Source: Clostridia bacterium
GTDB lineage: Bacteria; Bacillota; Clostridia; Oscillospirales; Butyricicoccaceae
Reading direction: 5' to 3'
DNA: 8,896 nt
Assembly (NCBI GenBank): GCA_900763355.1
Contig: CAAFJY010000009.1
Location: forward strand, 1-8,896
Positions within the stretch are counted from its first letter, which is position 1. Every line of letters begins with the position of its first letter. The translations under genes were made by a program, and so were the position numbers. The notes below the pieces were generated by a model. That model was not told where the DNA came from. It made no database searches and worked only from the letters and a program-made list of their open reading frames with translations. Positions 1-6,479 of the stretch are shown here, piece by piece.

Positions 1-28
1 AACAGCCAAGACACCAAACGCTGAAACC

Positions 29-43
29 CCTTGAAAATCAAGG
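29..43. other. short hairpin upstream of ychF
   Basis: CCTTGA and TCAAGG form a 6-bp perfect stem around an AAA loop. It has no U-tract, so it is not a convincing terminator. It lies just before the ychF ribosome binding site (AAGGAG at 51-56) and could be a leader hairpin or the remains of whatever lies upstream. The 67 bases before ychF show no clear -35/-10 pair, so the ychF promoter is probably outside the window. Confidence 0.3.
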
Positions 44-67
44 AAAATCGAAGGAGAATGAGTACAA

Positions 68-1180
68 ATGAAATTAGGAATCGTCGGGCTCCCCAATGTG
101 GGGAAGTCCACCCTGTTCAACGCCATCACCAATGCCGGCGCGGAGAGCGCCAACTACCCCTTCTGCACCATCGAGCCCAATGTGGGCATGGTCACGGTGC
201 CCGACAGCCGCCTGGACTATCTGGCGGAGCTCTATCACCCCAAGAAATACACCCCCGCCGTCATCGAGTTCGTGGACATCGCCGGGCTGGTGAAGGGGGC
301 CTCCAAGGGGGCCGGGCTGGGCAACCAGTTTTTGGGCAACATCCGCTCCACCGACGCCATCGTCCATGTGGTCCGCTGCTTTGACGACGAAAACATCATG
401 CACGTGGTGGAGGACGCCTCCAAGGCCGCGCCGGTGGACCCCGCGGGGGACATCGAGTGCATCAACCTGGAGCTCATCCTGGCGGATGTGGACATGATCG
501 AGCGCCGAATCGACAAGGCGAAAAAGAACGCCAAGGGCGGCGACAAGCGCTTTCTCCGGGAAGCCGAGGTGCTGGAGGGCCTTCTCGCCCACCTCAACGC
601 CGGGAAGCCCGCCCGCAGCTATGCCTGCGAGCCCGACGAGATGGCCCTCATCCGGGAATCCGACCTTTTGAGTCTCAAGCCGGTGATCTATGCCGCCAAC
701 ATGGATGAAAGCGGTGTCTCCCACCCGGAGGACAGCCCCTATTTCCGCGCCGTCCAGGCCATCGCCCGGGAGGAGGGCAGCCAGGTCCTCCCCATCTGCG
801 CCCGCACCGAGCAGGAGATCGCCGAGCTCCCCGCCGAGGATCAGGCCCTCTTCCTCCAGGAGCTGGGGATGGAGCAGTCCGGGCTGGACCGGCTCATCCA
901 GTGCTCTTACACCCTTTTGGGGCTCATTTCCTTCCTCACCGCCGGGAGCGACGAGGTCCGGGCCTGGACCATCACCCGGGGCACCCGGGCTCCCCAGGCC
1001 GCGGGGAAGATCCACACCGACTTCGAGCGGGGCTTCATCCGGGCCGAGGTCATCGCCTTTGACGATCTCAAAGCTCTGGGCAGCATGGCCGCCGCCCGGG
1101 AAAAGGGCCGCATCCGCAGCGAGGGCAAGGAATATGTCATGAAGGACGGGGACATCGTCAACTTCCTCTTCAACGTGTGA
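68..1180 (+). CDS. ychF: YchF, redox-regulated OBG-family ATPase
   Basis: A 370-aa cytosolic P-loop NTPase of the TRAFAC class; E. coli YchF is about 363 aa, so this is full length. The P-loop GLPNVGKST is at residues 7-15, the Walker B/G3 segment DIAGLVKGAS at about 70-79, and the G4 position reads NMDE (211-214). This NxxE replaces the GTPase NKxD and is the family's known basis for preferring ATP. A helical insert spans about 130-200. The C-terminal TGS domain (about 280-368) ends in the typical GDIVNFLFNV. YchF binds ribosomes and is linked to stress and translation control in other bacteria; that role is family knowledge. The start is ATG 68, with AAGGAG 11 bases upstream. The ATG at 58 is in another frame and only one base from the Shine-Dalgarno. 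A strong terminator follows 36 bases after the stop. Confidence 0.98.
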   Translation: MKLGIVGLPNVGKSTLFNAITNAGAESANYPFCTIEPNVGMVTVPDSRLDYLAELYHPKKYTPAVIEFVDIAGLVKGASKGAGLGNQFLGNIRSTDAIVHVVRCFDDENIMHVVEDASKAAPVDPAGDIECINLELILADVDMIERRIDKAKKNAKGGDKRFLREAEVLEGLLAHLNAGKPARSYACEPDEMALIRESDLLSLKPVIYAANMDESGVSHPEDSPYFRAVQAIAREEGSQVLPICARTEQEIAELPAEDQALFLQELGMEQSGLDRLIQCSYTLLGLISFLTAGSDEVRAWTITRGTRAPQAAGKIHTDFERGFIRAEVIAFDDLKALGSMAAAREKGRIRSEGKEYVMKDGDIVNFLFNV

Positions 1181-1216
1181 GTTTGCCGGAAAAAAGCCGT
1201 TTTTTCTGAAAAAACA

Positions 1217-1261
1217 CCCCCTCTTTTGGGAAAACTCTTCCCAGGAGGGGGGATTTTTTTT
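1217..1261 (+). terminator. intrinsic terminator after ychF, overlapping the next gene's start
   Basis: The outer stem pairs 1217-1224 (CCCCCTCT) with 1244-1251 (GGAGGGGG). After a two-base bulge, the inner stem pairs 1227-1232 (TGGGAA) with 1238-1243 (TTCCCA) around a five-base loop. GA and then eight T residues (1254-1261) follow. A run of A residues before the 5' arm could pair with the T-tract, so it may also act on the other strand. It ends ychF transcription, but its 3' arm contains the AGGAGG (1243-1248), and its T-tract contains the first bases of the TTG start (1260) of the downstream gene. Confidence 0.88.
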
Positions 1262-1979
1262 GCGCAGAACATGGATCGCGGTTGTGTGCACCCTGCTGCT
1301 GGTGCTGCTGGCGGGCAACGCTCTGTTTTTCGCCACGGTGGGGCGGGAGTGCGTGGGGGGATGGCTGCGGGCAGCCGCCCGGGAGACCGGCCCCGTCTGG
1401 ACGGGACGGCTGCTGCGGGGAGCTTTGTCTCTCAACCCCTATGACACCGAGGCCCGGCTGGCCCTGGCGGAGCTCTACCGCTCCCTGGGGGAAAACGGCC
1501 AGGCCGAAGCCCTCCTGCGGGAGGGGATCTCCCGCTGGTGCACCGGGCCGGAGCTCTATCTCGCCCTGGCCCGGAGCTATTGCGCCCAGGGGCGGATGGA
1601 GGACGCCTTTTCCCTGCTGGAAACGGCTCCCCGGGGCTACATCTCCCAGCGGCTCCTGGGTGCGCGGCCAAAAAATGCCCAGGCTCCCCCCTCGGGCACC
1701 TATCCGGCCGGGACGGCCCTCTCCCTCCGTCCGGGAGAGGGGGACCCGTGGTTCTCCCTGGATGGGGAAGGCTGGCAGCCCTATACCGCTCCCCTGACGC
1801 TGGAGGCCGGGGAGCACACTCTCCGGGTCTCCACCCTCTCCCGGGAGGGCATCCCCGCTCTCCCCGCCGACTATGTCTATACCGTCGCCGAGCCGCTCCC
1901 CGCCTGGTCCCGCAGCGAGACGCTCCGCTGCCCCCACTGCGGCGAGCGCTTTACCCGGCAGCTGGGGTGGGGGAAGTAA
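1260..1979 (+). CDS. membrane-anchored TPR protein with chitobiase-type C-terminal domain and CxxC tail
   Basis: A 239-aa protein of unknown function. Residues 1-4 (MRRT) are basic and 5-25 form a hydrophobic helix, giving a signal anchor. Two TPR-like helix pairs follow at about 58-91 and 96-125, with the typical alternation of LALAELYRSLGENGQAEALL. Residues about 142-209 resemble the short beta-sandwich of the chitobiase/hexosaminidase C-terminal family: PPSGTYPAGTALSLRPGE, then WFSLDGEGWQPYTAPLTL, then EHTLRV. The tail has CPHCGERF (224-231), half of a zinc ribbon. The TTG start is chosen because it keeps the basic N-terminus before the helix and has AGGAGG 11 bases upstream; GTG 1284 would cut the helix. 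No promoter of its own is visible, so expression may depend on read-through from ychF. The domain assignments are by eye; the protein may bind a cell-surface partner, which is inference. Confidence 0.75.
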   Translation: MRRTWIAVVCTLLLVLLAGNALFFATVGRECVGGWLRAAARETGPVWTGRLLRGALSLNPYDTEARLALAELYRSLGENGQAEALLREGISRWCTGPELYLALARSYCAQGRMEDAFSLLETAPRGYISQRLLGARPKNAQAPPSGTYPAGTALSLRPGEGDPWFSLDGEGWQPYTAPLTLEAGEHTLRVSTLSREGIPALPADYVYTVAEPLPAWSRSETLRCPHCGERFTRQLGWGK

Positions 1980-2212
1980 ACGACCCCGGCGCAGATGCTT
2001 TTTCAGGCAGCACCGCAGCCACGGCCCTTCTGGGCCGCGCCGCAAGTGCGGCGTCCGACGCAGGGAGCCCGTATGTCGGGCGACCGGAGTCTATTGAATT
2101 CAAAGGGGCCCCCGCAAAATCAGCGATTTTGTGGGGAATGATTTACCCGGCAGTCCGAATGGAACCATTAAAAACACCCCGCAGCCGATTTCTGTCCGGG
2201 CTGGGCAGAGAG
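1980..2212. other. non-coding, hairpin-dense intergenic region between convergent genes
   Basis: No credible gene was found on either strand. The region is a chain of inverted repeats: 2023-2036 (GGCCC/GGGCC, 4-base loop), 2038-2053 (CGCCGCA/TGCGGCG, 2-base loop as written), 2055-2079 (CCGAC/GTCGG), a 10-bp palindrome TTGAATTCAA at 2094-2103, a 12-bp stem at 2110-2136 (CCCCGCAAAATC with GATTTTGTGGGG, one G-T pair) and 2158-2169 (AATGG/CCATT). It could be a dispersed palindromic repeat, a structured RNA or a processed 3' region. A minus-strand ATG frame of 22 codons near 2170 has no ribosome binding site and was not called. Confidence 0.55.
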
Positions 2213-2230
2213 AAAAGCACCCCGCAGCCG
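2175..2230. repeat. 13-bp direct repeat around and inside a terminator arm
   Basis: CACCCCGCAGCCG occurs at 2175-2187 and again at 2218-2230, both preceded by a run of A. The second copy is the 5' arm of the 17-bp terminator. The first copy could pair with the same 3' arm (2233-2244), so two alternative hairpins are possible. It may equally be a decayed duplicate of the terminator arm. Confidence 0.6.
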
Positions 2231-2249
2231 CAGGCTGCGGGGTGCTTTT
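2213..2249. terminator. bidirectional intrinsic terminator between convergent units
   Basis: A perfect 17-bp stem: AAAAGCACCCCGCAGCC (2213-2229) pairs with its reverse complement (2233-2249) around a GCA loop. On the plus strand it runs into CTTTTGATTTATTT; on the minus strand into CTTTTCTCTCT. It starts 3 bases beyond the stop codon of the minus-strand miniprotein gene, so it most likely ends the five-gene operon. It would also stop plus-strand transcripts from the gene ending at 1979. Confidence 0.9.
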
Positions 2250-2252
2250 GAT

Positions 2253-2417
2253 TTATTTCTTCTCCTGCCGTTCCAGCAATTTCAGGAACAGGCACAGCAG
2301 CGCGCCGGCGGCGATCATGACCGCGCCCCAGCCCCGGCTATTCAGATATTGCCGCATCCCCAACAGGACGCACAAACATCCCACCAGGTAAAGCAGGCCG
2401 CGCAATTCCTTCTTCAT
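2253..2417 (-). CDS. 54-aa two-helix membrane miniprotein
   Basis: Translation from ATG 2417 gives 54 residues, beginning MKKELRGLLYLVGCLCVLLG and ending LKLLERQEKK. Two hydrophobic segments (about 8-21 and 30-45) are separated by a short polar turn (RQYLNSRG, 22-29), and both ends are strongly basic or charged. This suggests a small hairpin inner-membrane protein with both termini probably in the cytosol. I recognise no family. The ATG lies two bases after the aminotransferase stop (TGA-GC-ATG). No strong Shine-Dalgarno is visible, so translational coupling is likely. The terminator follows 3 bases after its stop, making this the last gene of the operon. The hydrophobic pattern, charged ends and placement argue for a real gene; confirmation needs conservation or expression data. 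Confidence 0.72.
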   Translation of the reverse strand: MKKELRGLLYLVGCLCVLLGMRQYLNSRGWGAVMIAAGALLCLFLKLLERQEKK

Positions 2418-2419
2418 GC

Positions 2420-3697
2420 TCAAAGCTTGCCCAACTGCTTCTCCACCGCAGCCAGGAGAGCGCAGGTGCAGAAAACCTCAGCCGCCTGTTTCAGCTCGTC
2501 CAAGGGCGGCATCGAGGGAGCGATGCGCAGATTGCTGTCCTGGGGATCCTGTCCATAGGGGAAGGTGGCTCCCGCCCTGGTCATGACCACGCCGGCCTCT
2601 TTGCACAGGGTGTTAATGCGCTTGGCGCAGCCGGGGAGGGCGTCAAAGCTGATGAAATAGCCCCCCCGGGGGGTGTGCCAGCTCCCGGCCCCGGTGCCCC
2701 CCAGCTTCTCTTCCAAGAGAGAGAGGACCAGGTCGAACTTGGGTCTCAGGATGGCGGCATGCTTTTTCATGTGGTCGGTCAGGCCCTCCACGTTCTGGAA
2801 ATAGCGCACATGCCGCAGCTGATTGATCTTGTCCGGGCTGATAGCCTGGACAGTCATGATTTTTTTCGTCCAGGCGATGTTATTCAGAGATGCCGCCATC
2901 GCAGCCACGCCCGCCCCGGCAAAGGTCACCTTGGAGGTGGAGCAGAACTCCAAGAACCGGTCCTGGGTGCCGCATTTTTCCGCCTCGGGGAAGATATTGA
3001 GCAGCTCGTCGTGCTCCTCCCCCAGATGATGGACGATGTAGGCATTGTCCCAGAAGACGCGGAAATCCGGGGCCGCCGTCTTCATGGCGGCGAACCGGCG
3101 GACAGTGTCGTCGGAATAGGTGATGCCCTGGGGATTGCTGTATTTGGGGACGCACCAGACGCCCTTGACGGCGGGGTCCTCCCCCGCCAGGCGCTCGATC
3201 TGATCCATGTCGGGACCCGTCTCCGTCATAGCGATAGGGATCATCTCGATCCCCAGCTGCTGGGTGATGGCAAAATGCCGGTCATAGCCCGGTGCGGGGC
3301 ACAGCCACTTGATCTTTCCCTGTTTGGACCAGGGCTCGTGCCCCGGTGCGCCGAAGGTCCACAAACGGAGCATGGTGTCGTACATCATGGTCAGGCTGGA
3401 GCTGCCCCCGGCGATGACATTTTCCACCGGAACCTGCAGAATGTCCGCAAAGAGCTCCCGACAGGAGGGGATGCCCTCCAAAACGCCATAGTTGCGCACG
3501 TCGGTCTTGCCGTCCAGCATTTCCTCATTCCGGCTCAAAACGGTGAGCATGGGCTCGCATAGATCCAGTTGGTCCCGGGCGGGCTTGCCCCGAGACATAT
3601 CCAGCTTGAGTCCCAGCCCACGGAGCTTTTCATACTCCGCTGTCAGCTGAGCATACAGCTCTTCCAGACTCGTCCGATCTGCCTTTAAAATATCCAT
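2420..3697 (-). CDS. aspartate aminotransferase, class Ic (PLP-dependent fold type I)
   Basis: A 425-aa cytosolic enzyme predicted to interconvert aspartate + 2-oxoglutarate and oxaloacetate + glutamate, with pyridoxal phosphate. The early segment LGLKLDMSRGKPARDQLDL (28-46) is typical of the Ic group, as are AGGSSSLTMMYDTM (96-109) and the PAPGYDRH loop (135-142). The cofactor-binding asparagine is N188 in YSNPQG, D217 and Y220 lie in WDNAY, the Schiff-base lysine is K256 in CSTSK, and the substrate-carboxylate arginine is R391 in SNLRIAPS. The start is ATG 3697, not the longer upstream reading, because AGAGGAAG lies about 7 bases before it and it follows the coaW stop by one base (TGA-C-ATG). 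The class is firm; aspartate as substrate comes from family resemblance, and related members can use other amino acids. Confidence 0.93.
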   Translation of the reverse strand: MDILKADRTSLEELYAQLTAEYEKLRGLGLKLDMSRGKPARDQLDLCEPMLTVLSRNEEMLDGKTDVRNYGVLEGIPSCRELFADILQVPVENVIAGGSSSLTMMYDTMLRLWTFGAPGHEPWSKQGKIKWLCPAPGYDRHFAITQQLGIEMIPIAMTETGPDMDQIERLAGEDPAVKGVWCVPKYSNPQGITYSDDTVRRFAAMKTAAPDFRVFWDNAYIVHHLGEEHDELLNIFPEAEKCGTQDRFLEFCSTSKVTFAGAGVAAMAASLNNIAWTKKIMTVQAISPDKINQLRHVRYFQNVEGLTDHMKKHAAILRPKFDLVLSLLEEKLGGTGAGSWHTPRGGYFISFDALPGCAKRINTLCKEAGVVMTRAGATFPYGQDPQDSNLRIAPSMPPLDELKQAAEVFCTCALLAAVEKQLGKL

Positions 3698-3698
3698 G

Positions 3699-4535
3699 TC
3701 AACACTTCCTCTTTTCTTGTTGTTGTCCGTATAATGCCGCGCCGATGGCGGTAGAATACTCCGATTTTTTCGGGATGATATAGTGGACGCCGTAGAGCTC
3801 CTCCAGACTGCGGATGACCTGACCCGCCGCCTCCATCCGGGTGAGAGAGCCGGTGAGGACGATCTGGTCGGTGCCATGGGCCTTGGCGGCCATCATGGAG
3901 ACGATGCCGATGGTCTGGAAGACCATGTTGATGACCCCCATGGCCAGGTCGGCGTCGGTGGCGTCATCGGGGATCTTGCCGAAATTGGCGGCGGTGGTAC
4001 TGTTGTTCATGTTGGCCAGCTGGTTTTGGGTGATGTCACCGATGGTGAGATCCACCCGGCCCATCTTCCCCTCCTTGGCCAGTTGGGCGATGTGCTCATA
4101 GCTGCTGGTGCCGATCATCCGGGCGCACAGGCCCAGAATGGTTCCGCCCCCCACGCCGGTTCCGCCCACATAGGCGATCTCCTCCCCGGAGACGGCGGTG
4201 ACCGCCGTCCCGGTGCCCATGCTCACCACGATGCAGTGGTCCAGCCCGGAGATGAACTTGCCCCCCAGGCCGATGGCGAGAAATTCCTCCACCTTTTCCG
4301 TGGGGATGCCATAGATCTCCTGTCCCAAAAAGGAGGAGCCCACCCCGGTACAGATGACCTGGTCCACCTGGTCCAGCCGCAGGCCGGTGTCATTGAGAAA
4401 GCGGCCAAAGGCCCCATAGGCCGAGGTGAGAGGGTCAGAGGCCCGCACCCGGGCGGCCCCCATCACTTCCCCATCCCGCAGGCCCACGATCTTGGTGGTG
4501 CTGCCGCCGATGTCGATGCCGATGATGTTGCGCAT
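3699..4535 (-). CDS. coaW: type II pantothenate kinase
   Basis: A 278-aa ASKHA-fold kinase that phosphorylates pantothenate with ATP, the first step of CoA synthesis. The phosphate-1 loop GIDIGGSTTK is at 6-15. The region EKVEEFLAIGLGG (80-92) is where the family's catalytic glutamate is expected. The second nucleotide loop is SMGTGTAV (105-112), followed by YVGGTGVGGGTI (122-133) and the adenosine-site segment IVLTGSLTR (225-233). Staphylococcal CoaW is about 267 aa, so this is full length. Bacterial type II enzymes are known to resist CoA feedback. The start is ATG 4535, with AGGAGG 10 bases upstream; the longer reading upstream would overlap asnS and has no matching ribosome binding site. 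It sits 37 bases after asnS and one base before the aminotransferase start. BadF/BcrAD-type activators share the fold but fit the motifs less well. Confidence 0.93.
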   Translation of the reverse strand: MRNIIGIDIGGSTTKIVGLRDGEVMGAARVRASDPLTSAYGAFGRFLNDTGLRLDQVDQVICTGVGSSFLGQEIYGIPTEKVEEFLAIGLGGKFISGLDHCIVVSMGTGTAVTAVSGEEIAYVGGTGVGGGTILGLCARMIGTSSYEHIAQLAKEGKMGRVDLTIGDITQNQLANMNNSTTAANFGKIPDDATDADLAMGVINMVFQTIGIVSMMAAKAHGTDQIVLTGSLTRMEAAGQVIRSLEELYGVHYIIPKKSEYSTAIGAALYGQQQEKRKC

Positions 4536-4572
4536 AAAAAACTTTCCTCCTGCCGCCCCGCGGGGCGATGGA

Positions 4573-5967
4573 TCAGAACTCTGCCGAGCCCACCGTCCGG
4601 GGGAAGGGCAGCACATCCCGGATGTTGGCGATGCCCGTGAGGTACATCACCAGCCGCTCGAACCCGATGCCGAAGCCGGAATGCTTGGTGGAGCCGTATT
4701 TCCGCAGCTCCAGATACCACCAATAGGTCTCGGGATCCAGGTGGTTCTCCTTCATGATGCCCTCCAGCACGTCCAGCCGCTCCTCGCGCTGGCTGCCGCC
4801 GGTCATCTCCCCGATGCCGGGGACCAGCATGTCGCAGGCGGCCACGGTCTTGCCGTCGTCGTTGCGGCGCATATAGAAGGCCTTGATCTCCTTGGGATAG
4901 TCGGTGACAAAGACCGGCTTTTGGAAGATCTTTTCGGTGAGATAGCGCTCGTGCTCGGTCTGGAGATCGCAGCCCCAGAAGACGGGGAACTCGAACTCGT
5001 CCTTGTGCTTCTCCAGCAGAGCCACCGCCTCGGTATAGGTGATGCGGCCAAAGGCCTCCTCAAAGGCCACGGCCTTGAGACGCTCCAGCAAAGTGTTGTC
5101 CACAAATTTGTTCAGGAACTCCAGCTCGTCCGGGCAGGTGTCCAGCACATAGCGGATGACCGACTTGATGCAGGCCTCTTCCAGGTCCATGATGTCGCGG
5201 AGGTCGGCGAAGGCCACCTCCGGCTCGATCATCCAGAACTCGGCGGCATGGCGGGTGGTGTTGCTGCGCTCGGCCCGGAAGGTGGGGCCGAAGGTATAGG
5301 TCTTGCCAAAGGCCTGGGCAAAGATCTCGGCCTCCAGCTGGCCGGAGACGGTGAGGTTGGCCTCCTTGCCGAAGAAATCCTTGGTGTAGTCCACCTGGTT
5401 CCCATCGTTCAGGGGGGTGTCCTGGAGATCCAGAGTGGTCACCTGGAACATGGCCCCGGCGCCCTCGGCGTCGCTGGCGGTGATGATGGGGGTGTGAGCG
5501 TAGATAAAGCCGTTTTCCTGGAAAAACTTATGGATGGCAAAGGCCGCCGCCGACCGGATGCGGAAGGCGGAATGGAAGGTGTTGGTCCGGGGCCGCAGAT
5601 GCTGGATCGTCCGGAGGTATTCCAGGGTGTGGCGCTTTTTTTGCAGGGGATAGTCCGAGGGGCACTCCCCCTCCACCGACAGGGAGGAAGCCTTGAGCTC
5701 CACCGGCTGCTTGGGGTTGGGGGATTCGGCCACCACGCCCTCGATGATGACGGCGCAGCCCACGTTGAGCTTGGCGGCGGTGGGATAGTCGGCGCTCTCG
5801 GCGTCAAAGACCACTTGGAGATTCTTGACCACCGAGCCGTCGTTGAGCTCCACAAAGGCACAGGCCTTCACATCCCGGGCGGTGCGGACCCAGCCCCGGA
5901 GGGTGACGCTTTTGCCCACATATTCCTGGGACGCGTGCAGTATTTCTCTTACAGTCACAACAGACAT
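4573..5967 (-). CDS. asnS: asparaginyl-tRNA synthetase
   Basis: A 464-aa class IIb synthetase that charges tRNA-Asn with asparagine; E. coli AsnS is 466 aa. The N-terminal anticodon-binding OB fold spans about 18-100 (TLRGWVRTARDVKACAFVEL, 22-41). The linker HTLEYLRTIQHLRPRTNTF leads into the catalytic core. Motif 2 is at about 225-250 (GPTFRAERSNTTRHAAEFW, with R231 and E233). Motif 3 is GFGIGFERLVMYL (431-443, R438), and the C-terminus reads RDVLPFPR plus a short tail. The AsnRS-type ending and TRHAAEFWMIEPE separate it from AspRS and LysRS. The start is ATG 5967, with AGAGGAA six bases upstream. It lies 31 bases downstream of the TSCPD gene in the same operon. Its presence implies direct Asn-tRNA charging rather than sole dependence on transamidation. 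Confidence 0.98.
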   Translation of the reverse strand: MSVVTVREILHASQEYVGKSVTLRGWVRTARDVKACAFVELNDGSVVKNLQVVFDAESADYPTAAKLNVGCAVIIEGVVAESPNPKQPVELKASSLSVEGECPSDYPLQKKRHTLEYLRTIQHLRPRTNTFHSAFRIRSAAAFAIHKFFQENGFIYAHTPIITASDAEGAGAMFQVTTLDLQDTPLNDGNQVDYTKDFFGKEANLTVSGQLEAEIFAQAFGKTYTFGPTFRAERSNTTRHAAEFWMIEPEVAFADLRDIMDLEEACIKSVIRYVLDTCPDELEFLNKFVDNTLLERLKAVAFEEAFGRITYTEAVALLEKHKDEFEFPVFWGCDLQTEHERYLTEKIFQKPVFVTDYPKEIKAFYMRRNDDGKTVAACDMLVPGIGEMTGGSQREERLDVLEGIMKENHLDPETYWWYLELRKYGSTKHSGFGIGFERLVMYLTGIANIRDVLPFPRTVGSAEF

Positions 5968-5998
5968 AGATCGTTCCTCTTTCCCTGAAAATTACCCG

Positions 5999-6250
5999 TT
6001 ACATCATCTGCCGCAGAGCCTTGGCGATCTGGTCGGGACAGGAGGTCCCCTTGTTCCCGCACTGGACCCCTTCCAGCAGACCGGCGACTTCGGCGATGGG
6101 CCGTCCCACCATCAGCTGGCGGAGGCCCTTGAGGTTCCCGTTGCACCCGCCCTCGATGCGGATGTCCTCCAGGATCCCGTCGTCTCCGACGGTGATCTCA
6201 TACATCCGGGAGCAGACGCCCTGGGGATAATACACACTGGTTTTCGACAT
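5999..6250 (-). CDS. TSCPD-domain protein (TIGR03905-like)
   Basis: An 83-aa cytosolic protein whose C-terminal half contains the family signature TSCPD at 69-73. Four cysteines (C13, C36, C64, C71) are placed as expected for a metal site: GVCS near the N-terminus, EGGCNGNLKG in the middle, QCGNKGTSCPD at the end. Related TSCPD domains form the C-terminus of B12-dependent ribonucleotide reductases, but this stand-alone short form has no settled function that I know of. The start is ATG 6250, with AGGAGG 8 bases upstream. It is the first gene of the operon, about 60 bases downstream of the predicted transcription start, with asnS next. Its role beside asnS is unknown. Confidence 0.9.
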   Translation of the reverse strand: MSKTSVYYPQGVCSRMYEITVGDDGILEDIRIEGGCNGNLKGLRQLMVGRPIAEVAGLLEGVQCGNKGTSCPDQIAKALRQMM

Positions 6251-6318
6251 AGCTTGTTCCTCCTACACATACCGATGCACCCCCAAGCCGGGGGACAGAG
6301 ATCGGCCAGTTACAATAT

Positions 6319-6347
6319 AATTTATCACACTCCCCGGCGTTTGTCCA
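6319..6347 (-). promoter_or_regulatory. sigma-A-type promoter of the TSCPD-asnS-coaW operon
   Basis: Read on the minus strand, TGGACA (6347-6342) and TAAATT (6324-6319) are separated by 17 bases. An overlapping TATATT at 6319-6314 is an alternative -10 with longer spacing. Transcription would start near 6311, giving a leader of about 60 bases with a small C5/G5-type hairpin (around 6280-6294) before the AGGAGG. The AT-rich patch stands out in GC-rich surroundings. Confidence 0.7.
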
Positions 6348-6350
6348 TGC

Positions 6351-6394
6351 TTTTCCCGGGATTTTGCCCGCCCGGCGGGGTTTTTCCGGGAAAA
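6351..6394. promoter_or_regulatory. large imperfect inverted repeat between divergent promoters
   Basis: TTTTCCCGG (6351-6359) and CCGGGAAAA (6386-6394) are exact reverse complements. Inside them, CCCGC (6367-6371) pairs with GCGGG (6375-6379) and is followed by a T run. A second hairpin, CGGGCT/AGCCCG with a TTGG loop, lies at 6406-6421. The structure sits between the minus promoter (6319-6347) and the plus promoter (6451-6479). It could be an operator or an insulating plus-strand terminator-like element; nothing in the sequence decides between them. Confidence 0.45.
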
Positions 6395-6450
6395 AGGGCG
6401 GAGCGCGGGCTTTGGAGCCCGGAAATTCACCGTTTTTTTACCCCTTTTTA

Positions 6451-6479
6451 TTGACTTTGCTCCCCCCGAACTTTACAAT
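6451..6479 (+). promoter_or_regulatory. sigma-A-type promoter of the PheA-like gene
   Basis: TTGACT (6451-6456) and TACAAT (6474-6479) are separated by exactly 17 bases, close to consensus. Transcription would start near 6486, leaving a leader of about 45 bases with a small CGGC-CTT-GCCG hairpin before the AGGAGG (6517-6522). Confidence 0.82.

Noticed and set aside
1..67. Attachment site or tRNA end suggested by the CCTTGA/TCAAGG hairpin
   Set aside because: There is no tRNA fold, no integrase and no second copy in the window; a 6-bp hairpin alone is not enough.
74..1435. Long minus-strand open frame of 453 codons opposite ychF
   Set aside because: It is antisense to a certain gene, has low-complexity Gly/His/Asp/Val-rich composition, and arises from GC-rich codon bias on the opposite strand.
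1538..2251. Plus-strand open frame of 237 codons running through the hairpin-rich spacer
   Set aside because: It overlaps the TPR gene in another frame and reads through hairpins and a terminator arm, with Pro/Gly/Arg-rich shadow composition.
3698..3877. N-terminal extension of the aminotransferase to 485 residues
   Set aside because: It would overlap coaW. ATG 3697 has a good ribosome binding site and gives the normal family N-terminus.
4536..4616. N-terminal extension of the pantothenate kinase by 27 residues
   Set aside because: The added residues are antisense-like and overlap the asnS end; ATG 4535 has AGGAGG and begins directly at the conserved GIDIGGST.
4426..5988. Plus-strand open frame of 520 codons opposite asnS and coaW
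   Set aside because: It is a mirror of two well-supported minus-strand genes, with shadow-type composition and no domain.
6365..6385. Stand-alone plus-strand terminator (CCCGC/GCGGG plus T run)
   Set aside because: The stem is only 5 bp and no plus-strand transcription unit precedes it; it is described as part of the inverted-repeat region instead.
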